Assembly: GCF_025200715.1 (NCBI RefSeq) | Contig: NZ_CP104144.1 | Span: 372,001-436,000, forward strand | Direction: 5' to 3' | Source: Rhizobium sullae | GTDB lineage: Bacteria; Pseudomonadota; Alphaproteobacteria; Rhizobiales; Rhizobiaceae | Length of the DNA stretch: 64,000 nt | In this document: positions 34,644-43,518 of the stretch, piece by piece | Numbering within the stretch: position 1 is the stretch's first letter | Layout of the letters: each line of letters opens with the position of its first letter | Notes under the pieces: model-generated | What the model was told of the DNA's origin: nothing | Seen by the model: the letters and a program-made list of their open reading frames with translations, nothing else | Databases searched by the model: none | Position numbers and translations under genes: made by a program

Positions 34644-34659
34644 AAATTGGCGCCAATTT
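34644..34659. promoter_or_regulatory. Perfect 16-bp palindrome, candidate GntR operator
   Basis: aaattggc followed by gccaattt forms a perfect palindrome in the divergent region between the M20 operon and the GntR gene. The core TTGG/CCAA arrangement resembles sites bound by FadR/FCD-type GntR proteins (TGG...CCA). A looser repeat, tgatt-caaa-aatca, follows at about 34661-34674. Confidence 0.6.
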
Positions 34660-34782
34660 ATGATTCAAAAATCAATTGCGCAATAGATAGGCTTGAATAT
34701 TTTTTGATCATCTCTGTTCGCGCGGGATCGGAAACGGAAGACAGGCCCGGCTAAGCGGCCTGCTGAATGATGGGAGAGTGAA

Positions 34783-35415
34783 ATGAATGACAGCCAGCTA
34801 AAGCCTGTTGCCGAGGGAGAAGAGAAAGACGTTACCGATTTCATTCTTCAGGACATTCTGACCGGAGTGCTGGCACCCGGCACGTGGCTGAAGCAAATCG
34901 ATCTGGAGCGTCGCTACGAATGCACGCGGCCGGAAGTGCGCCGGGCGCTCGACAGGCTGGCGCAGAAGCGGCTGGTCGAGCATGTGCCGAACCGCGGTTA
35001 TCATGTCTACGAGCCCGACGGCCGCCGCGCCAGGGAGGTCAGCGAAATTCGTATCATCGTGGAGACCGGCGTCGCCGATCGGATCATTTCGAACGCCTCC
35101 GCAGAAAGCATTGCGAGATTGCAGATGCTTGCAAAAGCCTTCGACGACATGATCCTTTTCGGCACGATGTTGGAGCTCTACGAAGCCAATCTCGCGTTCC
35201 ATCGGGAATTGCTGGCGCTGAGCGGCAACCAGGAACTCGTGGATCTTGTCACGGAGATACGCCAGCGCACCTCATCTGCTCCCGTTTCACAGTGGCGAAC
35301 CCGCGCCCGCATAGAACAGTCGGGAAATGAGCATCACCTGATGATAGAGGCCATCAAGAACGGCGACGTGGAGGAGCTGAAGAACCTGACGAGAAAACAT
35401 ATAATGCAAGGCTGA
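34783..35415 (+). CDS. GntR-family regulator (FadR/FCD subfamily)
   Basis: 210 residues, ATG after GGGAGAGTG. The N-terminal winged helix reads FILQDILTGVLAPGTWLKQI followed by DLERRYECTRPEVRRALDRL and GYHVYEPDG. The C-terminal FCD-type helical domain includes EIRIIVETGVADRIISNASA, NLAFHRELLALSGNQELV and GNEHHLMIEAIKNGD, with the His residues that bind a metal or ligand. It is divergent from the importer/hydrolase operon and most likely represses it until a substrate or breakdown product binds. Confidence 0.92.
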   Translation: MNDSQLKPVAEGEEKDVTDFILQDILTGVLAPGTWLKQIDLERRYECTRPEVRRALDRLAQKRLVEHVPNRGYHVYEPDGRRAREVSEIRIIVETGVADRIISNASAESIARLQMLAKAFDDMILFGTMLELYEANLAFHRELLALSGNQELVDLVTEIRQRTSSAPVSQWRTRARIEQSGNEHHLMIEAIKNGDVEELKNLTRKHIMQG

Positions 35416-35589
35416 TAGAGGACCCCTTGGAGATATGGTGAGCGCGACGAACAGCCGACCGGTCTCTTGCCGAGGCAGACGGGGAGATATAGCAGGTCAT
35501 ATAAGGCTCCATATCGTTTGGAACATCCGTCGCGATGCCGCCCGAACTGCGACATATCCATCGGGTAGGCCGACCAGACTGGCGACGGG

Positions 35590-35794
35590 ATCGCACGTCA
35601 CCACGACCTTGTGGTCAACGTCCAACGACGAGATCAGTTTCACAGCCCATGTGACATTGAAGCCCGGCGATGACCGGGCGGCCGTCAGGCGCGAGATCGA
35701 AAAGGTTCTAAAAGAACGCTTCGGAATTCATCACACGACGATACAGGTCGAGAGCGAAGCAGAGACCCACGAAGGGGCAATCTTTCATCGATAA
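35590..35794 (+). pseudogene. Cation diffusion facilitator, C-terminal relic
   Basis: The last about 65 codons of the frame ending at 35794 read SNDEISFTAHVTLKPGDDRA, then AVRREIEKVLKERFGIHHTT and IQVESEAE, the standard C-terminal domain of CzcD/ZitB-like exporters. The preceding HDLHVW-type motif is broken (CACGACCTT followed by a frame change), and no membrane domain is present upstream. It is a leftover of a lost gene. The rest of 35416-35855 holds nothing recognisable. Confidence 0.55.
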
Positions 35795-35855
35795 CGTTAA
35801 CGGGGGAATGGAAACCACCCGGCGGCGAAATCTATCAGAGCGGTGATGACTACTC

Positions 35856-37223
35856 TTAGCCTTCCGAGGGTGAGGCAAACCGCTCGGCGTCGAAACGTTC
35901 AGTGGCGGCGACAGGGATTATGTTCGCACCGGATGCTGCATCAGGATTTTGCTGAAGCGTGCGGCGGGAAACGCGAGGCGCTCTCATGCCAATCACCGCG
36001 CCCGGAGGGTGCAGCGCCCAATTCATCAGCGCTGCATCTGAAATCGATCCGAATAGATCTGCCTTTTCCCGGGAGGCAGCCATTGGCAGGGAGGCGATGA
36101 TCGCGCCTTCTTTTGAGCCGGGACGTGCGGCAGCGAAAGGCTTGAAGCCCGTATAGGTCGCCGATGCAGATGAGCGTCTACCCGGAAGCACGCCGACTGG
36201 GCCAATCGAAGCAGTCTCCAGCTTGGCATCGGCACCCGCGTCGCCCCGTAAGTCGGATGGCCGCATCGCTGGTATCGGGATCGGGAAAGATGAAAGATCC
36301 AGTGAGGACCGTTCGTCCTCCCGTTCGGCCGCGTTGGTCTGCAAGGCAAGCACGTTCAATGCGCGGCTTCGCGGCGTGGGCAGGAGCGCCGTCACGAGGC
36401 TCCTGTCTGTGGCGTCGCGGCTCGAGGTGGCTGACGCTCCTGCGTCATCGTCTTCTCCAGCGGTGCTGGCAATCTGGATGGAGGAGGGGCCGGCGCGCTT
36501 CTTATAGTTCGCAACCGCCTGGTTATACCCCGGAAGCGGCCGGCCGTCGGCTGGAAGATGCACCGTCTGCCCGTTCGGGAATATTCGAGCGAGTTCCTGC
36601 CGAGACATGCGGGGCCATGCCCGGACGTTGCCGACGTCGAGATGCACGAAGGGCGATCCCGAGGTCGGATAATATCCGACGCCGCCGACCTGCATCTGCA
36701 TTGCAAGCGCACGCAGCGTCGAAAGCTTCACGCCGGGAACATAGAAATCCATCGCCTTGCCAAGCATGTGCTGGCTCTTTCTGGCAACGCCCGTGCTACG
36801 CGAACGGTTGCGGAGCATGTTGTTGGTGGCCGGAGACCGGTAGGCGGAGACAATGTGGATGTAGTCCTTCGCGCCGCTGCGCTTGTACACTTCCCAGACC
36901 AGGTCAAGCAGCCGGGGATCCATGCGGGTAGGTTCGTTCCTTCGCCAGTCGCGCAGAAACCGATTTATCTGGGACAGCCCCTTTGGATCGAACCTTCCGT
37001 CGCGCTTGAAGGTAATCGTGGCCCTTTCGCCCGTATGGGTAAAGAACAGCTTCAACGTACGATCTTCGGCAGAGGCAAAAGATGCAGAACCGATAAGCGC
37101 AGGGAGTGCAAGCAGAGCCGGCAGAATGGTCTGGGCGGCGAGCCGTACCACACGCGACAGGAGTACAGCAATCCCGCCGCCTAAGGCTCCACCCGAGAGC
37201 GCTCTCACTGGATATTTCGACAC
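35856..37223 (-). CDS. DUF882/M15-like zinc peptidase domain protein with long C-terminal tail
   Basis: About 455 residues. No in-frame ATG is near the start; GTG 37223 follows a GGGACGGG stretch, and a TTG at 37244 is an alternative. A membrane/signal segment (TILPALLALPALIGSASFAS) is followed by the DUF882 (YcbK-like) domain. Its zinc-site motif is VSAYRSPATNNMLRNRSRST with SQHMLGKAMDF (His...Asp), and SGSPFVHLDVGNVRAWPR gives the second His. The family is related to M15 murein peptidases and acts in the periplasm on peptidoglycan. The roughly 230-residue Ser/Arg/Ala-rich tail has no recognised domain. Confidence 0.85.
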   Translation of the reverse strand: MSKYPVRALSGGALGGGIAVLLSRVVRLAAQTILPALLALPALIGSASFASAEDRTLKLFFTHTGERATITFKRDGRFDPKGLSQINRFLRDWRRNEPTRMDPRLLDLVWEVYKRSGAKDYIHIVSAYRSPATNNMLRNRSRSTGVARKSQHMLGKAMDFYVPGVKLSTLRALAMQMQVGGVGYYPTSGSPFVHLDVGNVRAWPRMSRQELARIFPNGQTVHLPADGRPLPGYNQAVANYKKRAGPSSIQIASTAGEDDDAGASATSSRDATDRSLVTALLPTPRSRALNVLALQTNAAEREDERSSLDLSSFPIPIPAMRPSDLRGDAGADAKLETASIGPVGVLPGRRSSASATYTGFKPFAAARPGSKEGAIIASLPMAASREKADLFGSISDAALMNWALHPPGAVIGMRAPRVSRRTLQQNPDAASGANIIPVAATERFDAERFASPSEG

Positions 37224-37427
37224 GAACAAACCCGTCCCATACAAAACGCTCGACGACGTGCGGGAACGTCCGCATCCATCGCGCTCAATAAAACCACTTT
37301 ATGGTCAACAAAGTCCTAATAGTGCGAGCAGATCGTGAATGGTTCCAGCGGGGCCGGTCACGCTCATTCTCTTCGATGCCTCGTGCTTGGCCAGCAGCTG
37401 ACGCTCCCGCGCAGTTGAATTTGCTGA

Positions 37428-37670
37428 TTACCTCATCGACGTTAAGTTCGTGATCAGACCTGCTTTAACTTCGAGCGCCGGTCGATTGACCTCCGGATGG
37501 CCTATGTCCCTCAACTGATCGGGCGTCAACTCTGCCAGTGCCTTCCGTTCCGCGACGGTCCGCCGCCACACCGCGAGGGCAGTGACGATCGTTGCTACGT
37601 TATTCGGCTTCGATCCAAGCAACTGCTTTTCCGACGCGCTGCCGACGGCGTGAGTTTCCGTGTGAACCAT
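37428..37670 (-). CDS. DUF1127-domain small protein
   Basis: 80 residues from ATG 37670. The segment WRRTVAERKALAELTPDQLR, followed by DIGHPE, is the DUF1127 (YjiS-like) motif. The approximately 30-residue lead and the tail NRPALEVKAGLITNLTSMR extend the core. Small arginine-rich DUF1127 proteins in Agrobacterium and relatives influence RNA turnover and phosphate/carbon responses; the role of this one is unknown. It is monocistronic and divergent from the BTAD regulator. Confidence 0.85.
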   Translation of the reverse strand: MVHTETHAVGSASEKQLLGSKPNNVATIVTALAVWRRTVAERKALAELTPDQLRDIGHPEVNRPALEVKAGLITNLTSMR

Positions 37671-37843
37671 TTTCAGTCTCCCATTTTTGAGATTTGCGGA
37701 TGGGAGAGTGCCACGGGGCTATTTTCTGACCGTTCGGCTATCCGTGAACCAAAAGTAAAAGTTCGACAGTCGCCGCTAAATCGGTGTTAAATCTATTCGC
37801 AGAAATGCTGTTTGCCTTGGCGGTCAAAGTCTGGAGAGGATCA

Positions 37844-39856
37844 GTGCGCATCAGGTTGCTGGGCGGCCTTGAAGTTACTTCTCCGGAACTCCGGCAAATC
37901 CGCTTTGCCACGCGCAAGACTTCGCTTCTTTTTGCTGCCCTGGTCCTCGGAGGCCGCCGCGGCTATCGTCGGGAACAGCTTTGTGAAGCCTTCTGGCCGG
38001 GACGAAGCAATGGGCAGGCCCGCAGTAGTTTGCGGCAGGCCCTGGTCGACATCAGGCGGGCGTTCCCGGCCGACAAGGATGCCGGCGTCTACATCGATGG
38101 AGATCAGAATGCCGTCGCGTTGATTGCCGGTCCGGATGAAGCGGATATTTCGATCTTCGACCGGAAACTGGTGGACGGCCGGCCCGCCGATCTCGCCTTC
38201 GCTGCGGATCTTTATCGCGGTGAGTTGCTTGCAGGGGAATCCATTCCGGACGGACTGGATGAATGGTTCGGACCCTACCAGGGCATGTATCAACGGAAGG
38301 CGCAGCAGCTGGTGGAGCGGCTGAGCCTTGCGCTTTCCGAGCCTGGCTCCGCGGAAGAATCAGCCTGCGAAGGGCTCGCGGAGAGGCTGCTTGCCTCGGA
38401 TCCGACCGTGGAGGCCGCCCATCGCGCGTTGATCCGGATCCACGCTCTCAGGGGTCACGAAAACGCGGCCTTGCGCCAGTTGGAGTCCTGTCGGGCTCTC
38501 CTGCAGAAGCATCTAGGCGCCGAACCCGAGGCGCTGACGGCCTCCCTAGCGCCTTCGCTGCAATCACGGGCGAGACCCGAGTATCAGCGGATCACACCGG
38601 GACCTGACGTCGTTTCGCAGCCGCAGGTCTTCTCAGTTTCGACGAAGCATCACGATCGGCCGTCGGTTGCGGTGTTGCCGTTTCAGAATTTAAGCGGCGA
38701 TATGGAGCAGGAATATTTTGCCGACGGCATAGTGGAAGACATCATCATCGCCCTGGCGCAATTTCGACACTTGTACGTCATCGCACGGAATTCGAGCTTC
38801 GCGTACAAAGGACGGGCCGTCGACATAAAGCAGGTCGGGCGCGAGCTGGACGTACGCTATGTGGTTGAGGGAAGCGTGCGCCGGACTGCTGACCGCCTGC
38901 GCATTGCCGGGCAGCTCATCGACACCTCGACGGGTGCACACCTTTGGGCCGATCGTTTCGACGGAACTGTGGCGAATGTATTCGATCTTCAAGATCAGGT
39001 CGCATCAAGTATCGTGGGCGCAATAACACCGAGACTAGAGGAGGCTGAGATCGAGCGCGCCAAACGCAAACCGACAGAGAGCCTCGACGCTTACGACTAC
39101 TATCTTCGCGGCCTGGCGGCCTTTGACCGGACGATTACGAGTAGATCAGTCATTGACGATGCTTTGCGGCTCTTCATGAAGGCAGCCGACCATGATCCTG
39201 AGTTCGCAATCGCTTACGCCCGGGCGGCCCGGTGCTACGCGACCCGAAAGAGCAACGGCTGGATGGTCAATCCCGCAGAGGAGATTGCCGAAGCTACTCG
39301 ACTGGCCAGGAGGGCGGTTGAACTCGGCAGGGATGATGCGATTGCGCTCTCCTACGGTGGATACGTCCTCGGTTATGTAGGCGGTGATCTTGACGAGAGT
39401 GCCGCTTGTATCGATCGAGCACTCTTACTCAACCCGAACTTGGCCGCTGCTTTGGGCGTGAGCAGCTGGGTGAAGGCTTGCCTGGGCGAACCGGAAAAGG
39501 CCGTCGAACACGCCGCGCTTGCCATGCGCCTAAGCCCATTTGATCCACGCCTGTTCGCTTGGCAGTTCAATACTGGGCTCGCTCATTTTTGTGCTGGCCG
39601 CTATGATGAGGCTGTCGCCTGGGCGGGGAAGTCGTTGCGGCACCAGCCGAACTACCCGAGCGCGATGCGTGTCGTGGCGGCGGGAAATGCCTTGGCAGGG
39701 CGGCTTGCAGAAGCACAGGACATGATCGCTCGTATATGCGAATTCGATCCGGCGCTCCGGCTTTCGAATCTTGTCGATGTGCTACCACCGTTCCGGCGAC
39801 CGGACGATCGTGATCGCTACATCGATGCTCTTTGGAGGGCCGGACTGCCCGAGTAA
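37844..39856 (+). CDS. BTAD-TolB-TPR regulator (SARP/adenylate-cyclase-associated type)
   Basis: About 670 residues from GTG 37844, placed just after GGAGAGGA and at the true domain start VRIRLLGGLEV; GTG 37784 and ATG 37805 are in-frame alternatives. Domains in order: a winged-helix DNA-binding part (residues 1-95, including QLCEAFWPGRSNGQARSSLR), a BTAD helical domain (about 100-235), then the TolB/FlgO-like module RPSVAVLPFQNLSGDMEQEY and FADGIVEDIIIALAQFRHLY (about 275-420). TPR repeats follow to the end (DPEFAIAYARAARCYA; NPNLAAALGVSSW). Related rhizobial proteins carry an adenylate cyclase domain in front; here a DNA-binding BTAD part takes its place. The target genes are unknown. Confidence 0.8.
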   Translation: MRIRLLGGLEVTSPELRQIRFATRKTSLLFAALVLGGRRGYRREQLCEAFWPGRSNGQARSSLRQALVDIRRAFPADKDAGVYIDGDQNAVALIAGPDEADISIFDRKLVDGRPADLAFAADLYRGELLAGESIPDGLDEWFGPYQGMYQRKAQQLVERLSLALSEPGSAEESACEGLAERLLASDPTVEAAHRALIRIHALRGHENAALRQLESCRALLQKHLGAEPEALTASLAPSLQSRARPEYQRITPGPDVVSQPQVFSVSTKHHDRPSVAVLPFQNLSGDMEQEYFADGIVEDIIIALAQFRHLYVIARNSSFAYKGRAVDIKQVGRELDVRYVVEGSVRRTADRLRIAGQLIDTSTGAHLWADRFDGTVANVFDLQDQVASSIVGAITPRLEEAEIERAKRKPTESLDAYDYYLRGLAAFDRTITSRSVIDDALRLFMKAADHDPEFAIAYARAARCYATRKSNGWMVNPAEEIAEATRLARRAVELGRDDAIALSYGGYVLGYVGGDLDESAACIDRALLLNPNLAAALGVSSWVKACLGEPEKAVEHAALAMRLSPFDPRLFAWQFNTGLAHFCAGRYDEAVAWAGKSLRHQPNYPSAMRVVAAGNALAGRLAEAQDMIARICEFDPALRLSNLVDVLPPFRRPDDRDRYIDALWRAGLPE

Positions 39857-39882
39857 CGCCACAGCGGCGCGAGGCGAGATCT

Positions 39883-40230
39883 TCACGGACAAATCGCTTG
39901 CACACGTACCTTCTTAAAAAATGCCATCATCGGGTATATTTTGATATCAAAGTCATCGTTTCCGCCTCCCACAAGACACACTTCGCCCGTCGATCGTATC
40001 AATTTAGGAAGGCGTATGATGTTGTAGGTGGCAAGGGCAAAGCTGAAGTCTGCCTCCACCTTGTCCAGTCCGCGCACCTCGAGCTGCGCTAGGCCGGCCG
40101 TCGTCTTGACACCAAATATTTCCTCGATCCGCTTGCGGCAGCGAAGGCTGATCCCATACGGGTCTGCAACGTGGTTTGAGAGTCGATTGGCGTCCGTGCA
40201 GTGGCGGACGACAATCTGGACCTCCTAGCG
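39883..40230 (-). pseudogene. Transposase relic, C-terminal part (IS1182/IS5-like DDE family)
   Basis: On the minus strand, SNHVADPYGISLRCRKRIEE, then IFGVKTTAGLAQLEVRGLDK and VEADFSFALATYNIIRLPKL, match the end of DDE transposases whose usual text is K-x-x-E-E-x-F-G...RG-x-x-x-V...A-x-YN-L-x-R-L. There is a stop upstream near 40228 and no N-terminal domain. No terminal inverted repeats are seen. Confidence 0.65.
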
Positions 40231-40264
40231 AAGGCAGGAACCACTGTTAATTCGGCGCGAGTTT

Positions 40265-40570
40265 TTAAATCCCTGATCCGTCGAGGTGGTGGTCGTCGTC
40301 TCCTTCCCAGGGTGAGGGCATCGAGGTGCGACTGAGGTTGGCCGAGGGCATCGGCATCCAACACTTCAATTCCGGTTCGGCATATTCGATGATCTGCCCG
40401 GGCGAGGAATCAGACGCGCGCCAGCCTTCTCCCCCAAACTGATCGCCGTTCGACCAATACGCGAGGTCAACTTCTGCCGGACCCTGTTCGGAAGGGCGGA
40501 TCGTGACCAGGATCCGACTACCATCTTTCGGTGCGCTTGCCATATGCCGCCAACGGTCTGGCTTGTCCAT
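40265..40570 (-). CDS. Conserved hypothetical protein
   Basis: 101 residues from ATG 40570, with AGGAGG about eight bases upstream. The text WRHMASAPKDGSRILVTIRP and AEVDLAYWSNGDQFGGEGWR resembles short rhizobial hypothetical proteins that begin W-x-P-I-x-S-A-P-K-D-G (DUF551-like). Such proteins are often phage- or plasmid-associated. The Asp/His-rich C-terminus (GDDDHHLDGSGI) is unusual. No function is known. Confidence 0.6.
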   Translation of the reverse strand: MDKPDRWRHMASAPKDGSRILVTIRPSEQGPAEVDLAYWSNGDQFGGEGWRASDSSPGQIIEYAEPELKCWMPMPSANLSRTSMPSPWEGDDDHHLDGSGI

Positions 40571-41104
40571 CGTTTTTCCTCCTGCCTTGCTACAGGTTGC
40601 GAATGTCGCCTCGCCATCGAAAACGGTCAACTCAAACTTTGCACAACCCATCCTCTATCGATGTCCGATCAGGGATCAACCCACGGTCGGTGGTAGCCGG
40701 GAACGATGTTCGCGAGCTGCGAGAATTCCTTGCGAAGGGCCGCCGAGCCTCAGTCAACGGCCCCGGGATGTTGATCGCGAAGGCTTGGAAGGCCGCAGGA
40801 CGATCCCGAAGATCAGGATGTCTTTGAGGATCATTGCCGGACGTTTCTCTCGCAGCCACATTCAACTGACTGGCGAAACCACGGGCGATTGCCGCATGCG
40901 CATGCGGCAGCAGCAATTGCTCTACAGCGGCAGCAATCGTTCTGGCGCAGCCCCAGATCGGTTTCGCTAGATCATTACAGGACACGCCAGCAACGACTGT
41001 GTCGCCGATCGCTAAATACTTCACCAGCTTGACGGCGCTTCCCGTCCAGGAAGCGTAAGCCACCCTGGATCTAGCACCAAGATAGAACAAAGGAGTTTTC
41101 AAAG
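40571..41104. other. 534-bp stretch without a recognisable gene
   Basis: Frames are open on both strands (for example minus 41102-40632) but carry no ribosome site or recognised motif. It separates the transposase relic and small hypothetical gene from the metallo-hydrolase gene, and may be decayed mobile DNA plus the promoter of the plus-strand genes. Confidence 0.4.
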
Positions 41105-42058
41105 ATGAACCAGATGATCAACAACACTCAGGAGGCAAGCATGAAACTGGACAACACCTCACATCCCGGTAAACCGGGCTCTGGCGAACTGGTTCCGTCG
41201 CGCTACGCAGTGCGGATCGGCGAGATTGACGTGCTGGTGGTCAGCGATGGAGTGCTGCCGCTCCCAACCGTGATGTTGGGCCACAACGCCGACCCGGCCG
41301 CCCGGGCCGCCTGGCTGGGCGACATGTTCCTGCCGCCGGACGCCTTCGACTGGGCGCTGAACGTGGTCGTCGTGCGCAGCGGCGGGCAGACCATACTCAT
41401 CGACGCTGGGCTGGGACTCGACCCGGACTTGAACCTGCCGCGGGCCGGGCAGTTGATAAAGCGACTGGAGGCCGGCGGCATCGATCTTGCATCCGTGACC
41501 GACGTGGTGCTGACCCACATGCACATGGACCACGTTGGCGGGCTGCTCGTCGACGGGGTGAAGGAACGGCTGAATCCGGACCTGCGGATCCATGTGGCCG
41601 CTGCCGAGGTCAAATTTTGGGAGTCGCCCGATTTCTCGCGCGTCTCGATGCCGGCGGGCTTCCCGGACGCGCTTCGGGCGGCCGCCAAGCGGTTCAGCAA
41701 AGAGTACCAGAGCCAGCTGCGGTTGTTCGAGGATGAGCACGAGGTGGCGCCGGGCGTCGTCGTCTCTCGGACCGGCGGCCACACCCCCGGGCACAGCGTC
41801 GTCCGCGTGGCCTCAGGCAACGACCGGCTGATGTTTGCCGGCGACGCCGTGTTCGCGGTCGGCTTCGATCACCCCGACTGGCACAACGGTTTCGAACATG
41901 ACCCCGAGGAGGCTGCCCGCGTTCGGGTCCGGCTTTTGCAGGAGCTGGCAGCGACCGGCGAACTGCTGGTGGCAACTCATATGCCGTTTCCTTCCGTTGG
42001 CCATGTCGCAGTCGACGGCAACGCCTTTCGTTGGGTACCGGTCTTCTGGGACTACTGA
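41105..42058 (+). CDS. Metallo-beta-lactamase-fold hydrolase
   Basis: 317 residues from ATG 41105 (AAGGAG nine bases upstream). ATG 41141 also has AGGAGG and could be the real start. The zinc motif is LTHMHMDHVGG (H138, H140, D142, H143), followed by RTGGHTPGHSVVRVASG and LMFAGDAVF, with a late His in LLVATHMPFP. This is the layout of the AttM/AiiA-like and arylsulfatase-like branch that includes lactonases; no chain-specific feature proves N-acyl-homoserine lactonase activity. It is the first gene of a plus-strand set with an NmrA-like reductase, a cupin and an MscS-like channel. Confidence 0.85.
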   Translation: MNQMINNTQEASMKLDNTSHPGKPGSGELVPSRYAVRIGEIDVLVVSDGVLPLPTVMLGHNADPAARAAWLGDMFLPPDAFDWALNVVVVRSGGQTILIDAGLGLDPDLNLPRAGQLIKRLEAGGIDLASVTDVVLTHMHMDHVGGLLVDGVKERLNPDLRIHVAAAEVKFWESPDFSRVSMPAGFPDALRAAAKRFSKEYQSQLRLFEDEHEVAPGVVVSRTGGHTPGHSVVRVASGNDRLMFAGDAVFAVGFDHPDWHNGFEHDPEEAARVRVRLLQELAATGELLVATHMPFPSVGHVAVDGNAFRWVPVFWDY

Positions 42059-42206
42059 TCGCATGTTGAATTAAGGCCGAACCAGAGCGTGCATCCTTGA
42101 GGGCCGTGTCCAGCTCGGCCTTCAAGCCCGAGCTTCAACCAGGCCTTCACCAATCCGCCTATTGAACCACGCGCACCGCATGGGCGCGCAGCAAATGGAG
42201 CATCTT

Positions 42207-42959
42207 ATGAAAATCGTAATTATCGGCGGAACCGGCCTGATCGGTTCCAAGACTGCAGAGCGCTTGCGCAAGAAGGGGCATGACGTCATTGCTGCCGCCC
42301 CGAAAACCGGCGTCAATACCCTCACCGGAGAGGGCTTGGCGGAAGCGCTGAAGAATACCGAGGTGGTGATAGACCTCGCGAACTCGCCATCCTTCGAGGA
42401 TAAGGCCGTGCTCGAATTCTTTCAGACGGCGGGCAAGAACCTGATGGCAGCGGAAATCGAGGCCGGCGTGAAACACCACGTCGCGCTTTCCATCGTCGGC
42501 ACGGATCGGTTGCCGGATAGCGGCTATCTTCGAGCCAAGGTCGCCCAGGAAAAGATCATCCGGGCAGCCGGCGTTCCCTATACGATCGTGCGTTCCACAC
42601 AGTTCATGGAGTTTCTCGGCGGCATTGCCCAGGAGGGCACGGTTGGTAACACGGCCCGCCTGTCGACGGGTTCCCTGCAGCCGATCGCGTCCGACGACGT
42701 CGCCGATTTCGTAACGGACGCAGCCCTTGCCGCGCCGACGAACGGCATCGTCGAAATCTGCGGCCCCGAGCGCGCGCGACTCTGCGATTTCGCCGCGCGA
42801 TACCTCAAGGCGATCGGAGATTCCCGCACCGTTATCGCGGATCCGGATGCCCCCTATTTCGGGACCAAACTGGAAGACGGTTCACTCGTTTCGGACAATC
42901 AGCCTCGCATCGGCCGCATCGGTTTCGATGATTGGTTTGCGACAGCACCCAGAAAATAA
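42207..42959 (+). CDS. NAD(P)-binding NmrA-like short-chain reductase
   Basis: 250 residues from ATG 42207, preceded by GGAGC. The dinucleotide motif IVIIGGTGLIGSKTAERLRK is at the N-terminus. The NmrA/atypical SDR features LANSPSFEDKAVLEFFQTA, HHVALSIVGTDRLPDSGYLR-AK and PYTIVRSTQFMEFLGGIAQE follow. Atypical SDRs of this group bind NADPH and act as reductases or redox sensors. The substrate is unknown. It follows the metallo-hydrolase gene by 148 bases. Confidence 0.88.
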   Translation: MKIVIIGGTGLIGSKTAERLRKKGHDVIAAAPKTGVNTLTGEGLAEALKNTEVVIDLANSPSFEDKAVLEFFQTAGKNLMAAEIEAGVKHHVALSIVGTDRLPDSGYLRAKVAQEKIIRAAGVPYTIVRSTQFMEFLGGIAQEGTVGNTARLSTGSLQPIASDDVADFVTDAALAAPTNGIVEICGPERARLCDFAARYLKAIGDSRTVIADPDAPYFGTKLEDGSLVSDNQPRIGRIGFDDWFATAPRK

Positions 42960-43021
42960 CGACTTGCATATGGGCCGCCTCAGAGGCGGACCCGCGCCTC
43001 AGTCACGAAAGGACGATAGAC

Positions 43022-43447
43022 ATGATCAAGTCATTGTATTTTGCCGTTGCGTTGACGGCTCTCCTATCAGGTTCGGCTCTTGCACATGATACGCCGGGCG
43101 GCGGCGAGGGCGCGAAGGTTACGCTGGTCTATGAGCATGAACTGCCGAACGTTCCAGGCAAGAGCATGAAGGGCGTTCTCGTCGAATATGCTCCCGGCGG
43201 GTTCTCGGAGGGCCATACGCATCCAGCCTCCGCCTTCATTTATGCGACCGTCCTCGAAGGCGCGATCCGCAGTCAGGTCAATGATGGCCCCGTTACAGTG
43301 TATAAGGCCGGTGAAAGCTTTTCGGAATTGCCGGGCGATCGCCACGGTGTCAGCGAAAACGCCAGCAAGACCAAACCGGCAAGGCTGCTTGCAGTCTTCG
43401 TCGTCGATAGCGCCCAGCAAGAACTGACATTCCCGATCAAGAAATAG
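43022..43447 (+). CDS. Periplasmic cupin protein
   Basis: 141 residues from ATG 43022 after AAAGGACG. Signal peptide KSLYFAVALTALLSGSALAH (cleaved after ALA). The single cupin domain shows VEYAPGGFSEGHTHPASAFI (metal His pair in HTH) and the second motif ESFSELPGDRHGVSENASKT. Periplasmic cupins of this kind are common in proteobacteria beside redox genes; the enzymatic role is unknown. A terminator-like hairpin follows. Confidence 0.88.
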   Translation: MIKSLYFAVALTALLSGSALAHDTPGGGEGAKVTLVYEHELPNVPGKSMKGVLVEYAPGGFSEGHTHPASAFIYATVLEGAIRSQVNDGPVTVYKAGESFSELPGDRHGVSENASKTKPARLLAVFVVDSAQQELTFPIKK

Positions 43448-43454
43448 GCTATCA

Positions 43455-43490
43455 GGCCGGGCCTGCAGTACCGGTGCCCGGCCGCTCTTT
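43455..43490 (+). terminator. Probable rho-independent terminator after the cupin gene
   Basis: ggccgggc (43455-43462) pairs with gcccggcc (43476-43483) around a 13-base loop, and gctcttt follows. The stem is strong and the T-tract weak, so termination may be partial. Confidence 0.55.
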
Positions 43491-43518
43491 GACGCAACCA
43501 TAATCGGTGATTCCTGCC

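Noticed and set aside
40632..41102. 156-codon minus-strand frame
   Set aside because: No ribosome site or recognised family; probably non-coding or decayed mobile DNA.
42073..42122. 8-bp inverted repeat (aaggccga / tcggcctt) after the metallo-hydrolase gene
   Set aside because: A 34-base spacer and no T-run make a terminator or operator call too weak.
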